DNA of 64,000 bases from Bacteroidota bacterium (GTDB lineage: Bacteria > Bacteroidota > Bacteroidia > UKL13-3), in assembly GCA_013298895.1 (NCBI GenBank), contig JAAFJM010000004.1, positions 176,252 to 240,251 on the forward strand, in the 5' to 3' direction. The notes beneath the pieces were generated by a model. That model ran no database searches, was not told where the DNA came from, and saw nothing but the letters and a program-made list of their open reading frames with translations. The translations under genes and the position numbers were made by a program. Shown here in pieces: positions 31,401 to 39,348 of this stretch. The stretch's first letter is position 1; each line of letters starts with the position of its first letter.

Positions 31401-32517
31401 TTTTGACAAAACAGATACAGTGAGCACTAAGTATAGACCTACAACCACTGATTTTGCAAATAAATTAGTTTCTATTGTATTGTCTACCAATGATCCTTTT
31501 GGGCCGTGCCCAGCAGCAAAAGATACCATGGATATTATTTTTAAAGATTCACTAGTAAATTTTGAAGCTGAAACTGTTAACAATACTTGCGACTCTTCGA
31601 TTGTAGCATTTATAAATACTACTTTAAGTTTAGGTAATACATTTGTATGGAACTTTGGTGACAGTACAGCAACATCTACACTAGCCAACCCAATACATAT
31701 TTACAAAAAAACAGGCGTTTTTAATGTTAAATTGGTTGCATCTAACGATGTAGGATGTACGGAAGTATTATATAAAAATACGGTAGTAAACAATATAAGA
31801 CCAAAGGCTGATTTTGAAGTAAATTATTTAAATCAATGTTTTTTAAATAATGCTTTTGAATTGAATAATACTTCAAACGGAGGTGCAGAAAGTTGGGTTG
31901 TTGGCAACGAATGGAGTTTTGGCGACAACACTTTTTCAACCGCTACCTTCCCCACAACTAAGAACTATGGTTATCCAGGTAAATACTTTATTAAACTTAA
32001 AGTAACTGCTGCCAATAACTGTACCGATACATTGGTTAAAGCAGTTTCGGTAACTAGTGGGCCTACAAAGCCTACCGTTTCATTGGTATCTGGCAATATT
32101 CTGAAAGCTAGTGATGGACAAGCCTATCAATGGTACTTTAATGGTTCTCCAATTACTGGGGCTAATTTACAAACCTTTCAACCCACTAATTTTGGATTTT
32201 ATAGCGTGCGTATTGATAGTTCTAATGGCTGCGGAACGTTAAGTGATGAATTTGAATTTAAATATACTTCTATTAGTGGAGTTAATGCTGATACTAAAAT
32301 CATGATTTATCCAAATCCAACAGTTGGGATTTTTAATATTGATTCAGAACTTCAACTTGATTATTTTGTATATGATTTTAGTGGAAAAGAAGTGCTTTTT
32401 GGACATAAAAACTCAACTATAGAAAGCATTGATTTAGGAGGATTTAAAAGTGGTTTTTATGTAATAAAATTAGTTGGTAAAAATGAAATTTTCACAGCTA
32501 AAATATTAAAAGAATAA
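28480..32517 (+). CDS. Large repetitive cell-surface protein: ten Ig-like repeats, two PKD domains, T9SS sorting domain
   Basis: The signal peptide (to about residue 29, FKINAQ) is followed by a short N-terminal beta domain. Then come ten tandem repeats of about 90 residues, each starting near NAG-x-DQ-x-x-C and ending TTNDPxGPC-x8-DT, from about residue 130 to 1025. Two PKD domains follow (FVWNFGDSTATS and NEWSFGDNTFST), then an Ig-like domain with YQWYFNGSPITGA. A T9SS type A sorting domain is last (MIYPNPTVGIFNI to TAKILKE). The two cysteines per repeat (start and end) could make intradomain disulfides. Surface location and an adhesin or filament role are inferred from architecture. It is divergent from purL with a 247-bp intergenic space. 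Confidence 0.88.
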   Translation: MPTKSNINSILFIVILTFTTLLSFKINAQTITTNSLVLNSFCAGETVNISYVINGSFNPSNIFAVQLSDTNGNFISPINIGQISSTSSGTILCTLPIDCSTSYLYKVRVLANDPFIVGTDNGANININARPFVDAGTNQTVCANSIINLKGTVNSVAPYINWTTSGSGSFVNSSNLNAVYTPSTADIANGFVVLKITTNDPAGPCAAVLDSMTVYFLQKPLVNAGVNQNLCNNTTSVNLNGSIGGSASSASWRSLGTGIFNNSTNLNTNYIPSNNDILNGFVRLILTTDDPAGPCSFVADTVEIFFNPLAISNAGVDQRICKNDFLFLNATTSANSGSKIWTTNGTGYFSNNTLVNPVYYPSNSDVLLGKLMFTFKTNNPNFICDNTVDSMEVTIDSLPIADAGNDIGICKTTPFVSLNGQISGSATSATWSTSGSGTFDNVNVLNTNYYPSVLDKNNGFVYLKLTTNDPSGPCGFGVDSLKITFENPAQIDAGPDQIICENDLVNLKGSFNNIVSFASWTVSNNPAFISFDTVTTYIPNLIDLSNKFFYVRYKSDDPAGDCKSVSDSILITINSLATVSAGYSQAICTNESSVLLNGFIGGAATSAKWKTTGTGYFSDSTILNPRYFPSNADKQLGSIKLILGTNNPIGPCESAFDTIQLSFNLSAVSNIVNDTSICENDLIYLNANTNYVSGNAVWYTNGSGGFNNNLSLTPIYFPSENDKTLGYVTFTFITNDPLNSCSNSIDSTKIVINRMAFANAGLDQTLCNSNNSILLIGSINGSATSAKWTSTGSGSFNNSDSLVTIYTFSNSDKQSGLVKLILTTNDPLGPCSSVRDTLNVILYQKPIVNAGQNQSICGNSPINLNGSYNSAAVFAKWLSSNSINYSSFDSVTTYYPTQTDINLGKITFTLISSDPVGPCREAKDSITVTFFKPAFADAGLDQTVCATNNRIELIGNISGTATSLNWRTINGTGTFDKTDTVSTKYRPTTTDFANKLVSIVLSTNDPFGPCPAAKDTMDIIFKDSLVNFEAETVNNTCDSSIVAFINTTLSLGNTFVWNFGDSTATSTLANPIHIYKKTGVFNVKLVASNDVGCTEVLYKNTVVNNIRPKADFEVNYLNQCFLNNAFELNNTSNGGAESWVVGNEWSFGDNTFSTATFPTTKNYGYPGKYFIKLKVTAANNCTDTLVKAVSVTSGPTKPTVSLVSGNILKASDGQAYQWYFNGSPITGANLQTFQPTNFGFYSVRIDSSNGCGTLSDEFEFKYTSISGVNADTKIMIYPNPTVGIFNIDSELQLDYFVYDFSGKEVLFGHKNSTIESIDLGGFKSGFYVIKLVGKNEIFTAKILKE
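28867..31557 (+). repeat. Ten tandem coding repeats of about 270 bp
   Basis: Ten successive copies of a roughly 90-codon module were read in the protein (modules start near NAGxxQxxC). The copies are divergent at DNA level, but the GATCCT/GACCC...GGTCCTTGC segment recurs near each module end. Confidence 0.85.
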
Positions 32518-32688
32518 CAATAAATTCTAGTGGAATAAATTTTAGGTTTTAAAGATAGTGATTTACCTTTTTGAGTTTTTTATTGCTTTTGAAAAATTAA
32601 ATTTTAGAACTAAATAGTTGCTGTAATATATAAATGGTGTTAATTATTGCTTCTAAGGTTTATCATTAAAATCCAAAAATAGTTTATC

Positions 32689-32696
32689 TATATTTG
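32689..32696 (+). promoter_or_regulatory. -7 promoter element of the methylmalonyl-CoA mutase gene
   Basis: TATATTTG fits TAnnTTTG exactly and lies 21 bp before the ATG at 32718. A -33 TTG is not clear. Confidence 0.5.
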
Positions 32697-32717
32697 CGAA
32701 ACTTAAATTAGAATAAA

Positions 32718-34277
32718 ATGTCCGAAAATAAATTTATAACCGATAGCGGGATAAAAATTAACGAGTTATACCAACAAGACAGCAATAATATCAATAATGA
32801 ATTGCCTGGCCAGTTTCCTTATACTCGTGGTGTTCAGCCTGATATGTATCGCGGTAGATTGTGGACTATGCGCCAATATGCGGGTTTTTCAACTGCCGAA
32901 GAATCGAATAAACGTTACAAATATTTATTAGCAAATGGAACCATGGGTCTTTCAGTGGCCTTTGATTTGCCAACACAAATTGGCTACGATAGCGACCACG
33001 CTATGAGTGAAGGCGAAGTGGGTAAGGTGGGAGTAGCTATTGATAGTTTGCGTGATATTGAAATATTATTTGATGGCATTAAACTGCAAGACATTACTAC
33101 CAGTATGACCATTAATGCTACAGCATCTACCTTACTTTCGTTTTACATTGCATTAGCAAAAAAACAAGGTGCTGATATTAAAAAGATTTCCGGAACCATT
33201 CAAAACGATATTTTAAAAGAATACGCAGCTAGGGGAACGTATATTTATCCGCCTAAGCCAAGTATGCGCATTATTACTGATATTTTTGAGTATTGCAGTA
33301 TAGAAGTTCCAAAATGGAATACCATTTCGATTAGTGGTTACCACATTCGTGAAGCAGGAAGTACCGCAGTGCAAGAAATAGCTTTTACCTTAGCCAATGC
33401 TAAAGCATACAGTGAAGCAGCCATTGCAAAGGGTTTAGATATAAATGTATTTGGACAACGATTGTCGTTTTTCTTTAATGCACACAATAATTTTTTTGAA
33501 GAAATTGCCAAGTATAGAGCAGCACGTAGAATGTGGGCTAAAATTGCTAAAGATTTAGGTGCAACTAATCCTAAAGCTATGATGTTGCGTTTTCATACAC
33601 AAACTGGTGGAAGCACTTTAACAGCGCAACAGGCTGAAAACAATATTGCCCGAGTTACTTTACAAGCATTAGCTGCCGTAATGGGTGGAACTCAAAGTTT
33701 GCATACCAATGGTTTTGATGAGGCATTAAATTTACCAACCGAAGCAGCAGCAAGAACAGCATTGCGTACGCAACAAATTATTGCTTTTGAAAGTGGTGTA
33801 GTAGATACTGTTGACCCAATGGGTGGAAGTTATTTTGTAGAAGAATTAACCAATCAAGTGGAAACTAATGCTTGGAAGTATATTGAAAAAATAGACGCCA
33901 TGGGCGGAAGTGTAAGCGCTATTGAAGAAGGTTATATGCAAAACGAAATTGCTACTGCCAGCTACAAATACCAAAAAGACATTGAAAGCCAAGAGAAGGT
34001 TATAGTAGGTGTAAATAAATTTACGGTGGAAGAAGAAGTTGCCCCACCATCGTTTAAAATTGATGATAATATTCGCGTTCAACAAACTGAAAAGTTGAAC
34101 AAACTTAGAGCTGAAAGAGATAATAATTTAGTAAAAACAAATATTGCCAAATTAGAACAAGCGGCTAAAGATGGTAGTAATGTAATGCCTCATATAATTG
34201 AAGCGGTTGAAAATTTAGCTACTTTGGGCGAAATAGCTGATACCTTTAGAGGTGTATTTGGTGAGTATAAAGCGTAA
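32718..34277 (+). CDS. Methylmalonyl-CoA mutase, large (catalytic) domain subunit without B12-binding domain
   Basis: This is the 519-residue TIM-barrel part of an acyl-CoA mutase: [66 protein letters not shown] (catalytic His), [13 protein letters not shown] and [13 protein letters not shown]. The Tyr in RQYAGF and the Arg in AARGTY correspond to the residues that hold the methylmalonyl carboxylate in the Propionibacterium enzyme, favouring methylmalonyl-CoA over isobutyryl-CoA. The C-terminal cobalamin domain (DxHxxG) is absent, so a separate B12-binding subunit encoded elsewhere is required. It is preceded by a TATATTTG promoter element. Confidence 0.9.
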   Translation: MSENKFITDSGIKINELYQQDSNNINNELPGQFPYTRGVQPDMYRGRLWTMRQYAGFSTAEESNKRYKYLLANGTMGLSVAFDLPTQIGYDSDHAMSEGEVGKVGVAIDSLRDIEILFDGIKLQDITTSMTINATASTLLSFYIALAKKQGADIKKISGTIQNDILKEYAARGTYIYPPKPSMRIITDIFEYCSIEVPKWNTISISGYHIREAGSTAVQEIAFTLANAKAYSEAAIAKGLDINVFGQRLSFFFNAHNNFFEEIAKYRAARRMWAKIAKDLGATNPKAMMLRFHTQTGGSTLTAQQAENNIARVTLQALAAVMGGTQSLHTNGFDEALNLPTEAAARTALRTQQIIAFESGVVDTVDPMGGSYFVEELTNQVETNAWKYIEKIDAMGGSVSAIEEGYMQNEIATASYKYQKDIESQEKVIVGVNKFTVEEEVAPPSFKIDDNIRVQQTEKLNKLRAERDNNLVKTNIAKLEQAAKDGSNVMPHIIEAVENLATLGEIADTFRGVFGEYKA

Positions 34278-34556
34278 AAAACAATTCTAATTTGACAAAG
34301 TAGGGGTTGCGAAATGGCTGTATTCAATTTGTTTGGAAATTCTAAAATAAGCCATAAAAGAAATTAATAAATAATACTGCCAATATTTTACTTTACTTAT
34401 TTGCAAATGAAGTTTTTTAACTTTTACAAATTTTAGTGATGTTTGGGTTCTGAAATTGTGTTTGAAATAATGGAGGTATAAAGTAAAACAATTTAATAAC
34501 TATTGAAAACAGAGTTGTTTTGAACCAAACGGTTAAAGTGTTTTCGTAATTTATCA

Positions 34557-35006
34557 TTAAATTTTATACGCGTATTTTATCATAAAATTCCCTAAGAGGA
34601 GCAATAATACACACGAAAACAGTTCAGAGTTTATCTCTGAATCTTTGTGTATTTTAAATACTGCATTGTTCGGAAAGGTGTTGTGAAAATACATCGGCAC
34701 AGAATCGTCAAGTTTATAATCGTTACAAAACGATTTCCAGACCTTTCTATTGATTACCTTATTGTTTAATTCAAAACTGGCATACATTCTTCTGCTACCG
34801 CAATTATCTGGCATTTCAGTAATTGTAGCATTTACTATGGTGCCATTTTCACTTACATATAAATTAATAAGTTCTTCTGGAATAAATAAAAATAAAACAA
34901 ATACTGTCCAAATAATGCCTGCATTTCTAATAAATTTATTCGACTTATCAATATTGTTAAATCGAATAAAAAAGTTTTTCAGCCAAATAGGTTTAGTAAT
35001 CTTCAT
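34557..35006 (-). CDS. Small two-helix membrane protein of unknown function
   Basis: About 149 residues have one hydrophobic helix near residues 27-45 (AGIIWTVFVLFLFIP) and another near the C-terminus (LFSCVLLLLLGNFMIKYAY). Between them is an extracytoplasmic-looking beta domain with two Cys (MPDNCGSRRM, KSFCNDYKL), reminiscent of DUF3592-type proteins. I choose the ATG at 35006 over the GTG at 35009. It starts 15 bp downstream of the TPM-domain gene and is probably the last gene of that operon. Confidence 0.65.
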   Translation of the reverse strand: MKITKPIWLKNFFIRFNNIDKSNKFIRNAGIIWTVFVLFLFIPEELINLYVSENGTIVNATITEMPDNCGSRRMYASFELNNKVINRKVWKSFCNDYKLDDSVPMYFHNTFPNNAVFKIHKDSEINSELFSCVLLLLLGNFMIKYAYKI

Positions 35007-35021
35007 CACTTAATGGTTTAT

Positions 35022-35777
35022 TTACCAATCGCCACCGGCACCGCCTCCGCCAAAGCTTCCGCCTCCAAATCCACCAAAACCGCTATCGCCTCCGCCACCA
35101 GAACCACCTCTGCCAGAAAATCCGCCATTGGCCAATGTTCCCCAAAGTAATGCTTCGGCTATTCCGCCACCGCCACCACCTCTGCGTCCGCCTTTGCCTC
35201 CTCTTAAAAATACTGCAATCAATACAATGGCAATAATAATGATTAAGCCCCAAGGCATTTTTTCTTTATTGGCTTTTCTGTCGTTGGTAAAACCCTCGCC
35301 AGCTATTGTTTTAATAATGGCATCAGTGGCTTCGTTAAAGCCATTATAATAGGCTTGTTGTTTAAAATTAGGTTTTAAAATGCCATCAATAACGCGTTTA
35401 GAAATAGCATCCGTCATGGCTCCTTCCAATCCGTAACCCACTTGAATACGCATTTTGCGTTCAGCTAAAGCCACATAAATAAGCAAACCATTTTTCTTGT
35501 CTTTTTCGCCTATTCCCCAGCTTTGTGCTAGTTTTTGAGAATATCCAAAAGCATCATCACCTTCTAACGATTGCTCAATTACAATAACTATTTGGGTAGA
35601 TGTTTGCTTGAAATAAGTATATAATTTTTGTTCCAATGCAGCTTTTTCATCGGCTTGCAAAGCTCCTGCATAATCGTTTACAAAAGTAGGAGGGTTGGGT
35701 AATGGGGGAGTTTCTTTGGCAAATAACTGAGTAAACAGCAAACATAAACTAAAAACCAGGGCTAATTTATGCTTCAT
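35022..35777 (-). CDS. TPM domain-containing membrane protein (YgcG family)
   Basis: A signal peptide (KLALVFSLCLLFTQLFAKE) is followed by the TPM domain (about residues 28-150; FVNDYAGALQADEKAAL, GLLIYVALAERKMRIQVGYG). A transmembrane helix follows (about 177-195, LIIIIAIVLIAVFLRG), and the tail is a Gly-rich, phenylalanine-spaced low-complexity sequence ending GGAGGDW. TPM proteins are linked to membrane or photosystem repair in plants; their bacterial role is unclear. The ATG at 35777 is fixed by a GGAGG Shine-Dalgarno 3 bases upstream, an unusual find in this phylum. It overlaps the preceding TPM gene by 11 bp, suggesting translational coupling. Confidence 0.88.
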   Translation of the reverse strand: MKHKLALVFSLCLLFTQLFAKETPPLPNPPTFVNDYAGALQADEKAALEQKLYTYFKQTSTQIVIVIEQSLEGDDAFGYSQKLAQSWGIGEKDKKNGLLIYVALAERKMRIQVGYGLEGAMTDAISKRVIDGILKPNFKQQAYYNGFNEATDAIIKTIAGEGFTNDRKANKEKMPWGLIIIIAIVLIAVFLRGGKGGRRGGGGGGIAEALLWGTLANGGFSGRGGSGGGGDSGFGGFGGGSFGGGGAGGDW

Positions 35778-36213
35778 GATTACCTCCAAACGAAATATCG
35801 TTGCTCAATTCATTTATATCATTTTTTTGGTAAGGAAAATGTTCTTTGAGTCTTTGTCCTGCTTTTTCAATAGCTAGGCAAAGGCCTTCGGTAAATTGCC
35901 CTTTGGCAAAATGAGTTTTCATTAATTCTTTTTCTTCATTCCAAAAAGCATCAGTTACTTTTAGGTGAATGCCACTGTCGCCAAGTATGGCAAATTTTTT
36001 ATCTAAATAGGCAAGGTAAAACAAAACACCATTTTTTAGTTCCGTTTGGTGCATATTAAGCTCTTCAAATACTTGTTTGGCGCGCTCCATTACCTCTTGT
36101 TTGCAATGAGGTTCCATATGTACACGAATTTCGCCCGAAGTATTTAGTTCAGCATTTTTAATGGCCGTAACTATACTTTCTTGTTGGCGATTACTAAAAA
36201 ATTGTTCTGACAT
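35767..36213 (-). CDS. Stand-alone TPM domain protein
   Basis: These 148 residues form a TPM domain with neither signal peptide nor transmembrane helix (IVTAIKNAELNTSGEIRVHMEP, NGVLFYLAYLDKKFAILGDSG, FTEGLCLAIEKAG). A second, membrane-bound TPM protein overlaps its 3' end, and LemA precedes it by about 110 bp. The LemA-TPM-TPM order is a recurrent Bacteroidota arrangement from memory, implying a shared membrane-associated process of unknown biochemistry. Confidence 0.85.
   Translation of the reverse strand: MSEQFFSNRQQESIVTAIKNAELNTSGEIRVHMEPHCKQEVMERAKQVFEELNMHQTELKNGVLFYLAYLDKKFAILGDSGIHLKVTDAFWNEEKELMKTHFAKGQFTEGLCLAIEKAGQRLKEHFPYQKNDINELSNDISFGGNHEA
35781..35787 (-). promoter_or_regulatory. 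Shine-Dalgarno sequence deciding the TPM gene start
   Basis: GGAGGTA on the minus strand lies just before the ATG at 35777 and inside the 3' end of the upstream gene. It selects that ATG over the one at 35789. Confidence 0.7.
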
Positions 36214-36240
36214 GTTTGTTGTATAAACCTATTTTTAAAA

Positions 36241-36310
36241 ACGTTATTGCGAGGCACGAAGCAATCTCTTTCTAATTGTTTGAGATTGCTTCACTTTGTT
36301 CGCAATGACG
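36241..36310. repeat. REP-like palindromic intergenic element
   Basis: Nested imperfect inverted repeat between lemA and the TPM gene. The outer arms are CGTTATTGCGA (36242-36252) and TCGCAATGACG (36300-36310), 10 of 11 matching. The inner arms are GAAGCAATCTC (36258-36268) and GAGATTGCTTC (36282-36292), perfect. The sequence GCGAGG...GAAGCAATCTC is, from memory, a dispersed repeat found in many bacterial genomes (REP/RAYT-type). Confidence 0.75.
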
Positions 36311-36323
36311 CATATAATCTATT

Positions 36324-36914
36324 TTAAAACTTAACTTCTGGAGCTTTTTGGGCAGCAGCGTCAGCTTCAAAAAATCCTTTTTTATCAAAACCAAACATTC
36401 CACTATAAATTACTTGTGGGAATTTTTTGATATAAGTATTGTAATCAGTAACAGCATCGTTAAAGTTATCTCTTTCTACTTTAATGCGGTTTTCTGTTCC
36501 TTCTATTTGGCTTTGTAACTCGCTAAAGTTTTGAGTAGCTCTTAATTGAGGATATTGCTCCGATACTACCATTAAGCGGCCTAAAGCTTGACTTAACTCG
36601 CCTTGTGCACCTTGAAATTTCTTAATATTTTCAGGTGTTAATTTGTTAGGATCTACCTGAATAGAGCTGGCTTTTGCTCTTGCCTCAATTACATCGGTTA
36701 AGGTTTTTTGTTCAAAATTTGCTGCACCTTTAACGGTAGCCACTAAATTTGGAATTAAATCTAACCTACGTTGGTAAGCACTTTGAACCTTGGCCCAAGC
36801 ACCTTCGGTTGCTGTTTGTTTCGAAACCATATTATTATAACTTGAACATCCGTTCATTAATAATAAAACAATTCCGCCAAGCACTGCTAATAAAATAATC
36901 GTTCCTTTTTTCAT
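36324..36914 (-). CDS. lemA: LemA family protein
   Basis: A hydrophobic N-terminal segment with possible lipobox (LLMNGCSSYN, Cys about residue 23) precedes the LemA helical-bundle domain: AYQRRLDLIPNLVATVKG, FEQKTLTDVIEARAKA, YPQLRATQNFSELQSQIEGTENRI and an ERDNFNDAVTDYN motif. Length 196 is typical. Function is not established in bacteria. It heads the minus-strand group lemA - TPM - TPM - small membrane protein, with a REP-like palindrome between it and the next gene that could affect mRNA stability. Confidence 0.95.
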   Translation of the reverse strand: MKKGTIILLAVLGGIVLLLMNGCSSYNNMVSKQTATEGAWAKVQSAYQRRLDLIPNLVATVKGAANFEQKTLTDVIEARAKASSIQVDPNKLTPENIKKFQGAQGELSQALGRLMVVSEQYPQLRATQNFSELQSQIEGTENRIKVERDNFNDAVTDYNTYIKKFPQVIYSGMFGFDKKGFFEADAAAQKAPEVKF

Positions 36915-37198
36915 TGTTGTTTATTTAAAAAATATAGTTGGCAATATACAAATTAACAACCAAGTTAAAATACTGACAGAACTGCCGATTTTTTATAGAT
37001 TTTGGATTTTGAATGAGGAAAGAATTTAGTGAGTAAATCAAAACGCCAAAAAAGTTTAGGTAGTTGCCTATTACCTTAAGCCTATTTGATTCTATGACTT
37101 ATTTTTTTTAGAAAAAACCTGCTTCAATTCTAAAAATACTTATTCTAAAGTTTTGAGAATGAATTTTTTTTTATTTATTTGAAGAAATTGTACTAAAA

Positions 37199-39334
37199 AT
37201 GAGAATAAAATTACTGTCTATTTCACTAATTGTAACATTGTTTTTTTCATGTAAATCAAAATATATTCCACCACATGGCAAAAGTCCATTAATAGAAAGT
37301 AATTATGGTGTTGTTACAGAAAAAGATGTAATGGAAGGGATTAAGCTAAAGAAAAAATATACTGATAACCCTGAATATATTGCAGAATACATTGTTAGCA
37401 TGTACAATTTTGATTATTATGCCGATAATTTAAAAAAAGGAAATCCAATTGGTGTTAAAGAGGAAGTGTTTGAAAAATACATAGCCACAAAAGATTTTGT
37501 AAAATTTAAAAAACTGGAGTTTTATAATGATCAAACTAGCTTTGATGGTTTTAATGTTAAATTAGGAACAAAACCTTCATCTACTTTTAACAAACAAGAT
37601 TACATAAGTACCAATTTTCAGAGTGGGGGTATATTTTACTCAGATGCAAAGCAAGCGCAAATAGCATTAGATTTACCGGTATTAGGAACAAACCTGCGCA
37701 TAAACTACTCAAGGTATTTTAAAGATGCCAAATATTTAACTAGTGTATATTTTTTAGAAGGTTTTCCTCAAAAAGAAAAGGTTATTACATTGGCTATTCC
37801 AAGTTATTTAACAGTTGAAATTATAGAAAAGAATTTTGCAGGATTTAATATTGAAAAATCAGATAAAAAATACTTGATAAAAGATGATGAAGTTAAAAGC
37901 CTTCTTAAAAAAGAAAAAAGTAATGAAAAAGTTAGTTATATAACTTATATATTAAAAGACACAAAAGCAGTAAATAAAGAAAGTAATATGCCCGGTAATT
38001 CCCACAATTTACCACATATAGTAGTATTGGTTAAATCAATTAACTACGATTTAGCTAAAGCATATAGTAAAGCTGTTCCTAAAGAGAAAAAAACAGACAC
38101 TAAAGTGGAGGAAAAATCAAAAGTGAAGGCGAAAACTTCAGTGAAAAAAGAAGATAAAAAACCGATTCCGTTAATTGCAAATACCAACGATTTATACGCT
38201 CATTATGCACAAATAGTAAGCACAGTTGAAAACGACAGCACGCCTTTTATGGAAAAGTTAAAAGCCATTACCGAAGGAAAAAAAACTGATTTGGAAAAAA
38301 TTGAATCTGTTTTTTATTGGGTGCAGGATAATATAAGATACGTAGCTTTTGAAGATGGTATTGCAGGGTTTAAACCTGATGCTTGTCAAAATGTTTTCAA
38401 TAATAGATTTGGCGATTGTAAAGGTATGGCTAACCTGTTAAAAAATATGCTTTGTGCTCTAGGTTACGATGCTCGATTAACTTGGGTTGGAACAAAACAT
38501 TTGAATTATGATTATTCTATCCCAAGCATAATTGTTGACAATCATATGATTTGTACCCTTGTATTAAATGGTAAAAAATACTACTTAGACGCAACAGAGA
38601 GTTTTATTGGAATTGATGATTATGCTGATAGAATTCAAGGTAGACAAGTATTGGTTCAAAATGGACCTAGCTACTTTATTGACACAATTCCTGATTTGCC
38701 TGTTGATAGAAACTTACATTTAAGAAAAGCCACTTTTTTGTTAAATGAAAACACTATAGAAGGTAAAATGTATGAGACCATCAAAGGAGAAAACAAAACA
38801 AATATTTTAAGGGCTTTTCATAATGCCCCTTTAAATAAAAAAAATATAGTTTTGAATAACATAGTTGACCCTGATGATATTGATATTGATGCAAGTAATA
38901 TTAATTCAACCGACTTAAGTAATAGAAATATTGATATAAATTTGAATTACGATTTAATGGTAAATAACCATTTATTTAGTGTAGGAAATACTTTAATGTT
39001 AAAGCCTGATTTTAACAGAGAGTTTTCTGGTAATAGAGCCGATACAGGTCGTTTTTTTGATATGCAATTTAATCATAAAATAAATTATGTTTACGATATA
39101 ACTTATCTAATTCCAAAAGGGTATAAAGTGGTGACAACCCCACAAGATTTAATTATTGATAATGCAGAGTTTAGTTTGGTTTTAAAGTATGAGCAAACTA
39201 GCAATGCCATTAGATATACAAAATCTATTGCTTTAAAGAAAGGAAAAATTAGTAAAAGTAACTTTAAACAATGGAATGATATGATTGATAAATTAAAAAA
39301 TAACTACAATCAATACATTGTTTTAAACAAATAA
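37199..39334 (+). CDS. Transglutaminase-like domain lipoprotein with intact Cys-His-Asp triad
   Basis: The lipoprotein signal is VTLFFSCKSK (Cys18). A long N-terminal beta-rich part (about 60-300, DUF3857-like) and a lysine-rich linker (residues 298-325) precede a transglutaminase/cysteine-protease-like core. The core has the triad RFGDCKGMANL (Cys407), DNHMICTL (His449) and YYLDATES (Asp464). A C-terminal beta domain follows. It is likely membrane-anchored and periplasmic; such domains act as proteases or cross-linkers in Bacteroidota, with substrate unknown. The following gene starts 14 bp after the stop and appears to be a related protein lacking the triad, and a beta-barrel protein follows, giving a three-gene unit. 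Confidence 0.85.
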   Translation: MRIKLLSISLIVTLFFSCKSKYIPPHGKSPLIESNYGVVTEKDVMEGIKLKKKYTDNPEYIAEYIVSMYNFDYYADNLKKGNPIGVKEEVFEKYIATKDFVKFKKLEFYNDQTSFDGFNVKLGTKPSSTFNKQDYISTNFQSGGIFYSDAKQAQIALDLPVLGTNLRINYSRYFKDAKYLTSVYFLEGFPQKEKVITLAIPSYLTVEIIEKNFAGFNIEKSDKKYLIKDDEVKSLLKKEKSNEKVSYITYILKDTKAVNKESNMPGNSHNLPHIVVLVKSINYDLAKAYSKAVPKEKKTDTKVEEKSKVKAKTSVKKEDKKPIPLIANTNDLYAHYAQIVSTVENDSTPFMEKLKAITEGKKTDLEKIESVFYWVQDNIRYVAFEDGIAGFKPDACQNVFNNRFGDCKGMANLLKNMLCALGYDARLTWVGTKHLNYDYSIPSIIVDNHMICTLVLNGKKYYLDATESFIGIDDYADRIQGRQVLVQNGPSYFIDTIPDLPVDRNLHLRKATFLLNENTIEGKMYETIKGENKTNILRAFHNAPLNKKNIVLNNIVDPDDIDIDASNINSTDLSNRNIDINLNYDLMVNNHLFSVGNTLMLKPDFNREFSGNRADTGRFFDMQFNHKINYVYDITYLIPKGYKVVTTPQDLIIDNAEFSLVLKYEQTSNAIRYTKSIALKKGKISKSNFKQWNDMIDKLKNNYNQYIVLNK

Positions 39335-39348
39335 TAATAAGGCTATTT

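Noticed and set aside
28867..31557. Possible CRISPR-like or DNA satellite array
   Set aside because: The roughly 270-bp periodicity is a protein-module repeat in an open frame with divergent DNA; no short direct repeats with unique spacers.
31161..31688. 175-codon minus-strand frame inside the repetitive surface protein
   Set aside because: It is a shadow caused by the repeat composition; several similar antisense frames occur at the same phase in other repeats.
34278..34556. 279-bp gap after the mutase gene
   Set aside because: Examined for RNA genes, terminators and short ORFs; nothing supportable was seen.
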